DNA from: Aquila chrysaetos chrysaetos
Taxonomy: Eukaryota > Chordata > Aves > Accipitriformes > Accipitridae
DNA: 64,000 bases
Assembly: GCF_900496995.4 (NCBI RefSeq)
Contig: NC_044008.1
Span: 1-64,000 of the forward strand
Reading direction: 5' to 3'
Part shown: positions 9,755 through 21,700 of the stretch, in pieces
Layout of the letters: the number at the start of each line of letters is the position of its first letter
How positions within the stretch are numbered: position 1 is the stretch's first letter
The notes under the pieces: generated by a model
Seen by the model: the letters and a program-made list of their open reading frames with translations, nothing else
Told to the model about the DNA's origin: nothing
Database searches by the model: none
Made by a program: the position numbers and the translations under genes

Positions 9755-12700
9755 CTGCAAAAATTGTTCAGAAAAGATAGTCACAATGCAAAGATAACCC
9801 CAGAGAGAGCTGGTTTTACATCCCTCCTCCCACCCCCCCAGGAGGAGAACATAGAACAAGTATTCTGATAACCCTCCCCTCAGAGTTCCTCTCATCCAAC
9901 CCCCATCAAACAACACAGATAAAGCAGAGAAAGAGCAAGACTTCACAGATGAAATATGAAGCTTCTCTGTTCCCAAGTCAGGTCTCATTCTGCTTTCCAA
10001 GAGGAAGAAATTTAAACCACCAAGTCGAAACCTTTTCACTGCTGCTGATGGTATAAGCCACCACCTCCCTGTCGCACCACCCCGGACAGCTCCCAGTGCC
10101 TCTCCCCGCAGCCTGGATGGCAGACCCACCTCCTTGGTAATCATAGAGAGCCACTGCACAGGTCCCAGGGCTCTCCACCTCATAAACATTGCCCGGTTCC
10201 CCTGCAGAAGACAGGACAAGCAGATGAGAAAGAGGCTGAAAGCAGCCATATAGATCTGGTCAGTGCCACCCTCCACCCAGCTGTCAGCTTTGGGGTGAAT
10301 CACATCCAAACCCTATCAACAGGGAGAGGTGTACCATGGCTCAAAGCAAGGCATGACTTCTCTCCCCTTCTGCAAAGAGAGAGGTGGGGTCTTGATTCTT
10401 CATACTCCTCTCCCAACATAACTCCAGCCTCTCCACTTACCATCTCCAGTACCAGCGAAGCTATGACAGAAACATCAACAGCAGCCCATGCAGTTTGCTT
10501 ATGCGCTTGGAGGAAGACTACCCTGCACTCCTCACACCCAGGAGACACCACCAGATCAGGTCTTGTGAGCACCAGCTGTTTGAGCAACAGGCTGAATTAA
10601 GAGGGCACCCCCCAGGCCGCAGTGCAGCACTGGCAGTTGCTTGCCCAGAAGCAGTGCACCAAGAACATCAGTCCAGGTCCAGCTTCCTCAGAGCCCAGGG
10701 CAGCCCTCTGGTCCTCCTGCCTCAGTCCTGCTCCAGCAGAATACTTGCTGCCTGGCCCAGCATCCCATGCAGCTGATCTCACACCTTAGAGCCAGGCAAG
10801 GGAGTGGGAGACAACCAAGTCTCTGTCATCATGGGCTGCTACTGTGAACACAGTAGCCTTCAGGATACAAATTCCCTCTGGAGTCGGTCCCATACATCCA
10901 GTGAGGTGAGTGGACAGATACGAGCTCCCCAAGACATGGGCTTTTCCAACAGTACTCACCCAGGTGGGGCTGGCTCTGGCTGGGCTCCTCAGGAAGGATC
11001 TCCTCATAGTCCTCACCTCCATCTCCTCCATGGTCATAGTTGGTATCCAGCTTTCCCAAGGGTGCTGGCAGCTCCTCATAGTCAGCACCTCCATTGGTAC
11101 TGTCACAGTAATCAGAGGGCTCTGGCAGCTCCTCATAGTCTCCACCAACATCCAAACTTTCACTGTAGGTGGGCTGATCCTGGCTGGGGATCTTGCACAG
11201 CTCTTCGCCCAGATCTGCCGGCCTCGGTGGCAAAGTGGGTGGCGTTTCCTCATCCTCCCTTTTTGCTTCCTGCCATGAAGTGAGAAAGTGACACGAAAGT
11301 CACTTGCAAAGTATCCACTGCAGGGAGCGTTCCCATGACTGCACAGCACCCAACACAAGGGAGCCCCCTCCACTGCAGGTGCCTTTAGTGCTACTATGAC
11401 ACAAATGGAGCATCATCCTCTGCACAATGGGGAAACAGCTTAGCCATTAGGTCTGTGCTGAACTGGTACCTGGGATTGCTGTGAAGACCCTCGTGGCTCA
11501 TGTATTTGAACCTCTCTCACATACTTAGCTACAGCTCACTGTACTGCCACTGAATTGACCCACTCCGAGAGCCCATCTCATGGTGTAAGGTGCTGTGCAG
11601 TGCATCACTGGTCCCATCATTGCTGGAAAAAAGTCATCAGATCCCCTCAATCCCTTTGAATGTGATCCAGAGCAATGTCCATTCCCATTCCAAACAGAGC
11701 AACTCAGAAAATTTTCTTTCAGCTGAAATCTGTGCCAGCTCACAGAGCAACTCTGTCTTCCTCCAGCTGAAATCTGTTCCAGCTCCCATAAACCTGCCCT
11801 AGGGACTGGACACTACCAGGCCTGTAGTGACTACAGGGTCTGCAGAAAGTAGCCTCAAGGAGGGAATGTTTCAGGGAGTGCTTTATTGGTGAAACGTTAT
11901 CTGCACATTGAATGCAGAAACAGCACAATGTAGAAGGACGTCTTGTAAACGTGAGGGTTTGGGTGTAATCTCCCGTTTGGAAAACCCTGAATGCAGACTG
12001 CTGGGATGGTGATACTGGGGAGCTGTGATTGCACTGTGTTTGCCAGGCACTAGAGGCAAGAAGGAGCCTAGGCCAAACCACAGGGGGTCATGGCTGGGTG
12101 CAGGCATGTCCTGATCAGTGTGCCGAAAGGGAAAATCCAGTGATAGCTGTGAAGTTCAATGGCAATCCCTGGCAGTTGCAGGGAAGCAGTTTAGGCAAGA
12201 CGTTACTGTAAAGAGATCAGATAGAAGGACATGGAGCTGCATGGCCCTGAGGAAAAGTCTGCTTCGCAAGCCTTGGAGGACATGGCAAGATGGCCATGGC
12301 TCACCTTCTGCCGAGCCGCCTGGCACTCCCGAGCCTGCCGCCTCACCCGGTCCTCCTCTGCCTGCCTTCTGCTCTCCTCCTCTGCTGACTTAGCCATGTT
12401 TTCAAATTGTGACCGCAGGCTGCTGGTGCCACTGGAAGCTCCTGCAGAGAAGAGAGCTGATCAAGCCTGCCCAATGGCTCCCTTCTACCACCCCAAGCAT
12501 CCAGGAGAAACCCAGACCTCTGCCTCTCCCAGAGGAACCTGCAGTTCAGCCACCTTCTCCTGCCCCTCAACACAGGTTAAATCCACATCCCACCACAGCA
12601 CGTGCCTGCCAGTGTGCTGCCACAGAGGGACCATGTGTCCTACAGCTTCCCACTAAGCCCAGGGCTGGTACTCAGTTGTCTCACCTGCCTCCAGTGGTCT

Positions 12701-15700
12701 TGTTTTTTCATACGAGGAGGTGGGAGCTGCCATCTCATCAAAGCCAGCAGCACTCTGCAAGAGAAAGTGAATGAAGTGTCCAGCTTGTTAGGCAAGGCCA
12801 GTGCTGAGATCCCTTGCTAGGTTTGGCTACTGGTGACTGCAGGCTTTGTTCCCAGCTGTGTCTGTCCTCATCTGTACAACTGCCACAGCCCTGTGGAGGC
12901 TGCTGGCTGCAGCCCTGTTCTCCTGATGCCTCCCTGCGCTGTGGGAGTGCCTGCTGCCCTCCAGCCAAAGGCAAGGGCTGCTGCTGTTAGAGGAGCGGTG
13001 CTCCGAGGGCTGAAAAGGTTACATGGAGCCAAGCGGAGGAGGCTGCACAGTGGCAAGGCAACTTCTGCATGGGACAGCAAGGCTGGGCATTCAAGGCAGA
13101 AGCGCTCACTGGTAACACAACAAATAGCTGAGTGGATGCCCGGCAGTCTTATCACTTCCTGAGGTGCAGGGGCCCAATACATCCGTCCCCTGCACTCCCA
13201 GTGGTATGAGGCATGGAAGCACTTCCTTATTGGATGCACAGCTGCAGCTGCCTAACCACTAACAACGTGTGTCCCTTCAGCAGGTTGTTGCCTGCAGTAT
13301 GTGTATACAGTAGCCTAGACTAGAAAGCATCAAAGTGAAAACATGTGTGAACATGTGAGATACCGCTAGCTTTATGAAGTGTGAAGAGATGGCTGAACTG
13401 GTAATAGCATCGATGGGATGTTTGCAGCAGAAAGAAAGTGAGATAGAGTGGGTTCATCTACTTTCATGAGAAAACTATTTCATACCAAAAGGAAACTAAA
13501 CTGCAGGTAGGATCCAGCTTTCAGACTAATACAGCTACTTCTAGGGTTCTACCTGCAGGTGTCACCAATGGGCTGGGTGCCCGAGCTCCTACTACAGTCA
13601 GTGGAGCCCAGAGAGCAGCTCTGCTCTCCTTAAAGAAAACACAGCTGAGCAGGCAAACAGCACTACAGGCTCAGAACCAGGTCTACACAGACCACAGCAG
13701 AGACTTGGACATGTTGTTTATGCGACAGCATTTAAATTTAGGAGTCTTAGTGTGAGAGCTGAATCCTACACTTCGCATTCAAAACTTTATCAAAGGGGAG
13801 TTAAGATTGCCTGGTGGTATATTGCGCTCTACTCAGGAGCAATGAATTCAGCACTACTCCAGTGTCTGAAAACCAGGCAATCAAGAACTTAGGTACTTGC
13901 CCAAATACTCTTATTTTTACCATCTTTGATTATGCTTCAATATTCTCAAAATGCACAAATTCATGTTCTACTTTGAGCTGATAAGAACTGCTTAGCCCCT
14001 CTCTGCACCCTGCTCCTCCAATGACCCACAGCCCTGACTTTTGTACAGCTGCTCATCTGATTTTGCATGCTTTTTCTGCCACATACATGATGCCTTGCCT
14101 TTTGACCATGCACCTCCATTTGCTGTTGTTAAATTCATAGACCATGCTAATCTCTTCCATGGGCAGAATGCCATTCCCACTCTGCTACTGGCCCAGCCTA
14201 CACGTGCAGCATAGAAAGGAACATGCTTGGTGGTTACAGGTATGTGTTTATGTCCTTCCTTGGCTCAGGGCCCTGCAGAAAGGTCCTTATCTGCTTCCTC
14301 CAGCTCCAGAGTATGGCGATGTTGGTACTGTACCAGGCACAACACTGTGCCCCTAGCACTGTGCCCAACAGCAGAAAAAGTGTGGTTCAGGGAAGGCACC
14401 CTCACTTCCTCCTCCAAATGCCGCAAAGCCCCACCACTATCCAGGATTCTCATCTTTTAGGTTTTCCCCATCCATGCAGACCATCATCCACTGGCAAGAC
14501 CCCCTCTCCTGATCAAGCTTGCAGGGTAGCCTGCCAAAGCACAATGTTGATTTGAGTGTCTGAGACGCTCTGCATTTTGACTGTAGATGAGCCTTTGCCT
14601 GGTTTCAGCCCAGACAGAAAACTTGAACCAGCCAACTGGATGACCTCTTCTCATGCAAGGTTGATCCCTGCCAATCCCATCCCTGCTGGGTTTTGTTAAG
14701 GTTTGCAGGCAGATGACTAGGCTCTGGCCTGAGATTTAGCTAAGTGAACAGACCATAAGAAACTCCTGGACAGGACAGAAAAACCTGCAGAAGGTTAACA
14801 AACAAGGTTACAGACAGCGCCATGAGGAATGGCCCGATTTCACCAGTAGTTAAGGGCGAATGATATGGGGCCAGTCATTCATACACAAAGCCATACCAGC
14901 TGGTGAGTAGTATAAAAGGACAAGGAGCCAGCTACCAGAGAGGCCATAGATCTGCATCAGATACTGGAGAGACCAGGGAGGTCTGCAAGTTGGCTACTTG
15001 AGGGACCAAAGATTTAAGCCAGCTTCTGGGAAGCCTTGTTTGTGTGTGGGTGTGACAGCTAACAAACCTTATGCCTTGAGTAAGAACAGCTAGAGGAATG
15101 GCAGCCACAGCGATACCACCTTCCCGCTGGAGGCAGTCCAAGGCAACAACCACTCTGTATGCATACTGCTTTCTGCACTATTATCACCTACCAGTCAGTG
15201 CCGGGGACCTGACACCAGATGGGCCTTCAGTCTGATCCAGCACCTCCCCTGTGTAAGAGACAGTTCCTGCATGGTGCAATAGCCTGTGGCCTCTCAGACT
15301 TCTCACAAGGCTGCACTCTCACAAAATTTCATCTCCAAGGAGCTATCACTGCTCATCCTGATGGTACTGGTACACACAGGGCCTGTAGGAGTGATGGCAA
15401 GCAGCCACACAGAACAATCCCAGTATCTCAAATGGTACTAGATATCCAGGAGGGCACAGTGTGATGTCCCTAGAAAGCTCTTCACTGGCTCTGCTATTAA
15501 ATTCTGCCCCAAAAGAAAGCAGGTGCATGACTGTTCAGTCCAAGAGTGGAATGATTCAAAAGCAGCTGAGAACGGAAAAAACCTTTTCTTCCTTGCATTA
15601 TGGTCACCCCAGGCTGCATTCCTCTGCACCCTCTGGTATTTACACTGGGCCAGTTCCCTCACCCTTGCAATAGTTATGCACTGAGCAGTGGGACCTCATC

Positions 15701-18700
15701 TCCATCTGGGAAGTCTCTTCTCTTGCAGCAGTGCAGAGCAGTGATTAGCAAGAAGCAATTGCAGGCTGCAGCATGCAGTCTTACCTTATCTACTCTGTCC
15801 TTCTGGACTCCGTAACGGCCTCCAAACCCCTTGGCATAGTCTGTATGGAAAAAAATGAGGCTATTTTATGATGTTTTATATTCTGCGTGCACCTCCAACT
15901 TCAGTATGCTATGACCAGTGAAATGAGTTAGCTTTGTCTGCCTCTTATCACATATGGAAATAAATGGAGAAAAATACATGCAGAATGCTCTGGACAGTAG
16001 CTTTCAAGACTAATCCTTCACCCCTTTCAGCGAAGCGCACAGGTGTTCAGTGCTATATGCTGGCAAATCTGCTTCCAAGGCACTGGGGTGAGAAGCCAGT
16101 TATGCCATTTGAGTGCAATGTGGCCTTGTTCACTGAAGTAAAACATACAGTAGTCAAGCCATTCCTGGAATCTGCTTTGCCTCATCCCCATGTGCTCACC
16201 TTTTAAATGAGCTTATGATCAGGAATGTACCTCACAGAGAAAGCACAGTATAATCTGGGAAGCTGATTCAGGGACTTGCATTCAATGTACCCCACTGATC
16301 CAAGCATGCACCTACTCTGGCAGAGTTTACCCTTGCGCTTTGGGGGTTCACAATGTCCCAGCTGCTCCACAACGTGCCATATGCATTCAGTTTTCTGCAG
16401 CTGGATCTCTGTCAAGTATGAACCACTAGCTCTAGGTCCATGTGTGCTCCATGGAAATTGTGCTGCCACGTCTGGCAGCATTGCTGTACCTGTTTGGGAT
16501 GCATGGGGTTGCATTTCCTCCTGATGGTCCCAGCCAAGGGCACTCTTGTCTTGACGATCCCTCTGCACCCCAAACTTCCCACCAAAGCCCACAGAATAGT
16601 CTTCAGCCACAGGGATCCAGATCATGGCATGGAAGAGAACAGACAAGGGAGGGAAAGAGAAAAGTGGCAGCGCCGTGAGCTCAGGTTGTCCTCACAGGGG
16701 CAACAGATTTCCCTTCCCAGGACTTGGAGGAAGACATGGAGCAAGGCCAGATTTCCCCACTGGTGGCAGCAGCAATAGCCCTCCCTCCTCCCTGGGACAG
16801 TCCACCTGCTATTAGCACCTGCCTGGGCTTCCCCTGTACCCTTCCTTTGGTGCCATGTGCCCAGGAGATCCCTATGCCCATAGAAATCTGCTGCTCCTCT
16901 TCATTTAGCCTGAACTTTCTCCAGCAGTCATGCATCGTGCAATGGCTTTCCTCACCTGACCCATTCCCTTGCTGCAAGCAGTGGGCACCCAACAGCTCCC
17001 CATAGCTTTTCCACGATTCATGCAGCAGGTTGCAAAAAACCAAGCACAGTGCCCCACAGTCCCAGTGGGTATAGTCCCAAGCTCCAGTCCTGACACTGCC
17101 TGCTGCATTGGCCCCCCCCAGCTCACCTTTCTGAGAGTCGTGCTTCTCTGCCTGGCTCTTGTAGTCAAATCCCACTGCCGCTTTGTCCACCTTATCCTTC
17201 TCCACACCATAACGGCCACCAAAGCCCTTGGAGTAATCTGAGATGATGCATGGAGTGAAATGCTGCCCTGAGCATGGGGCTGGTGAGGGGAGGGGGTAAA
17301 GATGGGGAGCAGCACCAGGGAGGAAGAAGAGCAGCAGTGACAATCGAAAACACTAGAAAAAGCAAGGGGTTTGGAGGGGACAGAGTGGATGTCAGGGAGC
17401 ACCATGAGGGCCACTGAGGATGAGGGCCCATGGGAATGGGTGCGCATGGGTCATGGCAACAAGAGAACCTGAAGGCCATGGGCTGCAGGAGACACAGCAG
17501 GCTGAGAGGGCAAGTGTCTTGGGTTTGCATGGCAAGGTTTTGGTAGCTGGGGGGGGCAACAGGGGTGGCTTCTGTGAGAAGCTGCTAGAAGCTTCCCCTA
17601 TGTCCGACAGAGCCAATGCCAGCCAGCTCCAAGACAGACCCACCGCTGGCCAAGGCCGAGCCCATCAGTGACAGTGGTAGCGCCTCTGGGATAATGTATT
17701 TAAGAAGGGAAAAAAAATGTTGCTGGGGCACAGCAACTGCAGCTGGAGAGAGAAGTGAGACCATATGAGAGAAACAACCCTGCAGACCCCAAGGTCAGCA
17801 AAGGAGGGCGAGGAGGTGCTCCAGGCGCTGGAGCAGGGATTCCCCTGCAGCCCCTGCTGAAGACCATGGTGAGGCAGGCTGTCCCCCTGCAGCCCATGGA
17901 GGTCCACGGTGGAGCAGATATCCACCTGCAGCCCGTGGAGGACCCCATGCCGGAGCAGGGGGATGCCCGAAGGAGGCTGTGACCCCATGGGAAGCCCACG
18001 CTGGAGCAGGCTCCTGGCAGGACCTGCAGATCTGTGGAGAAAGGAGTCCACGGAGCAGGTTTGCTGGCAGGACTTGTGACCCTGCGGGGGACCCATGCTG
18101 GAGCAGTCTGTGCCTGAAGGACTGCAGCCTGTGGAAGGGACCCATGCTGGAGCAGTTCATGAAGAACTGCAGCCCATGGGAAGGACTCACGTTGGAGAAG
18201 TTAATGGAGGACTGTCTCCTGTGGGAGGGACCCCACGGTGGAGCAGGGGAAGAATGTGAGGAGTCCTGCCCCCTGAAGACGAAGGCGCAGCAGAGACAAC
18301 GTGATGAACTGACCACAACCCCCGTTCCCTCTCCCCCTGCACTGCTGGGTGCGATAGGTAGAGAATTCAGGAGTGAAGCTGTGCGTGGGAAGAAGGGAGG
18401 GGTGGGGGGAATATGTTTTAAGATTTGGTTTTATTTCTCATTACCCTGCTCTGGTTTGATTGGCAATAAATTAAGTTAATTTTCCTCAAGTTGAGCCTGT
18501 TTTGCCCGTGACGGTAATTGCTGAGTGATCTCTCCGTGTCCTTATCTTGACCCACGATCCTTTTGTTATATTTTCTCTCCCCTGTCTAGCTGAGAGGGGA
18601 AGTGATAGAGCAGCTGCGTGGTGCTTAGTTGCTGGCTGGGGTTAAACCATGACAGAAAGGAAGAAAAGTGACATGCCAAGGGCAGCTGGGCAGGCAGTGT

Positions 18701-21700
18701 GAGCTCAGCCACCCAAGGATGCAAAGCCAAGGCAAGACTTGGGCACCGACAGCCTGGGCATCCACCCACTCACGCATCTCCAGAGCAAGGATTTCAGCCT
18801 GTGGTCTGCCAGTCTCTGAAAAGGTCTCTAAGTATATTGAGCCCTTGAAAGTACAGAAGAAATGGCAAACTTTTGTTGTACAGCTTACATTTGCTGTAAC
18901 GGAATCTCAACTTCTACAAGGAAGCCACTGATTCTTGGTGCTGCAAAGGCTGAAACCCACATTTCTAGAGACCTGCTCCAGCTCTCCCCCCAGCCTGTGT
19001 CTGGCACGCTCGATCATTAATGTGATAGAGGCACAGCACATCTTCCTTATGCCTCCCTTTTATCCATCTTCTAAACTAGTAATGTATTAACCACTTCAAC
19101 TGTGTTCAGTTATTCTCTAAGGACTACCTTGCTATTATTGACTGATGTCCTAAGAAATTTCAGCCTCTATCCTAGCCGCTGGCCGTAGAGAGACACTTTC
19201 CTTTCAAGGACCTGGTCTGCCAGCTCTGCCAGCTCCAAATCCTACCCTTCAGAAGGAGTAAATCACAGTTACCTCTCTTTGTTCCCTGACCCTATTGTTA
19301 CAGGTCTGCATTTCACAGGAATGAGGTGGGGCTTCTCCAGCAACTTCAGCCTTATCAATCCATGAAGATTGTGATCTAGAGAAATATGCATGAAAACATT
19401 TTGTATTGAAGAATGGCTCTCTGTTTCATAGAAGCTCAGTCACTTAAGAATGAGTCTGTAAGTCCTAGAAATTTCTTAAACTTATCTTGATTAAACTATT
19501 ATTTACCCATTAGGCCATTACGAAACGGACCTTTTAGGATGCTGTTTTCAGCAATTATAGATTTTATGACTGTTACCTTGATGCTGGAGATTCCACTATG
19601 GACACATTTTTATGAAAAACAATGCAAACACCTTACCCTATTTCTAATATTTTCATTTTGTCCTGAGAGATTTCTGTGGTTTTACACAGCCTGATGAATT
19701 TCTATGACTACGATCTAGTATATAATCTCTTATACAGGAATATGTTAATGTAGCACAACTGCATGTGATTCATTAATTCAAGGCAAAGCAAGAATGCCTC
19801 AAAACATCTTCCTTCTTTTATAGTTTCCTCTGAAATGAACACGATTCAGTTCTTTTCTTGGTAATGCAGTATTCCTCACATTTATCTGAAACAGTAACAG
19901 ACCTTGCCCTCTCACCTTCTCTTGGTTGCAAAATATTTAAAATATCTTTAGTTTCAGTTCTTGCAATGTTCTTAATGAATATTGCTGCTTGCATGTACAT
20001 GTCAAAGTTTGGTTGAATCATCTCCAGAATTCTGCAAAAGTTTGGGTGCTGTATAGGCTTTTGTTTCCATATCCATTGTTGTACCTTCTCTTCTATGCTG
20101 CTTTTTCAGAAATCACTTCTTACGTCCTACAGTGCTTGGGTACCCTCTGGAGCAGTTGCTCAGAAGGACTTTTAGAGGATATACATGGGGGTGCGTGTGT
20201 GTGGGGGGTGTCTTCTCTGCTCAGCCATGACGTGGTTTCCATCAAAGCAAAACATAGAGACAAGAGGAATTTACAACAGAAGGGTGGTGATAGGACAGCA
20301 GAGAATGGGGCCGCAAGGGTGACTGACTGGGAACAGGAATCTGAAACAAGTGACAGGAGGGGGATAACAAAGGAGACTGTGCCACAGCAGACAGCACAGG
20401 ATATTGGGAGCAGAAGAGCAGCTGGGCAAAGTGTCAAGGGGCCACGTGTACACATGGACTTGCCTTTCTGGGACGAGTGTTTCTCCACCTCACCCTTGTA
20501 TTCAAAGCCCAGTGCTGACTGGAAAAAAAAGGGGAGGAATGTCAGTTGTCCTGAGGGCCAAGCCAGGTCTCACCCACCCTCCCTCCCCCAGGGTCTGGGC
20601 TGGGACCCTGCTCCCTGCCTTGTGCTGCAACATGCAGGTGCCTGGCCCCTCCTCGGCTGGTACAGGCCTCCTCAGCCTCTCATACCACCCCTGCTGTCCA
20701 CGTGGCAGCGTGCCCAGGAATGGGCCCTCAAAAAAGCCCATGCACTCCAGGTAAGAGGGCCACAATCCTGAGCCCACACCCTGTCATGATGCAAGGCAGC
20801 TGGGCAGCATCTCACACCAGGATGTGCATAGGAGGGATGGCATCCTGCTGTCCCCATCCAGTCCTGCCAGGGCCAGTCACTGTGCATGGCACAGCTTGGG
20901 GGTTTGGAGATGTAAAACACCACAGGCCCCAAAACAAACACAGGACAGTGCAAGCATGCAGAGACTTAACCTTCACAAGTGCCCTGCAATTTGTCATCAG
21001 TCATCATCCTGCACACGTGCTTCAGTGGAGACCGTGGTGCATGCCATACCTAGACCTGCACCCACCAGCACTTTGAAAACTGCAGCCACAATCCTAAGAT
21101 AGCACAGTATTTTACAGGCAGCACTGAGCACAGGCCGCAAGCACATATTTCAGTCGCCCTGTCCAACACACCTTGTCAGCTCGGTCCCGCTGGACTCCGT
21201 ACTTCCCCCCAAAGCCGTGGGCTGCATCCGTCTGTGAGGAGTGCTTCCCAACATCAGCAACGTACTCGTGGCCCACTGCGCACTGAAAAGAGAGACAGCA
21301 TGACATGAGCACCCGCAGTCAAACTGGCAGGGTGGACAGAGGCATATAGGCACCACACAGCTGCTCTGCCCCGCGGCCGAGATGCTTGCGGCCGTGAGGT
21401 GACAGGTCCACACTGACTGTGCTGGTGGTGGCGATGCCTTCCGCAGAGCCTTTGCCAGTACCAGCTCTGCTATGAGACCTGTGATGCAGCTTCAAGGGCA
21501 GCTACCTGACATAACCGGCCCCACTGCCAGCTCATCCTGCAAACTGTGGGATGCTGAATACCTGCTGCTCCTGAATGCCAGTGGAGTGGTGGATACTCAC
21601 ACGAGGAAACTGAGGAGAAAAGGACGGATAGACATGCACAACTGAAAACCCACAGGCAGCAGGTCCGGCACCTGCTCCCTATTTTCTGTGTCTGAGAGTG

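Noticed and set aside
10295-11378. Plus-strand frames of 101-159 codons over HCLS1 exons
   Set aside because: They are antisense shadows of HCLS1 exons 11 and 12, which have correct splice sites and protein homology.
11883-12040. Possible additional HCLS1 exon (frame with [20 protein letters not shown])
   Set aside because: An acceptor-like CCCAG exists, but no acceptable donor follows, and the 13 exons already join in phase to a 485-residue product.
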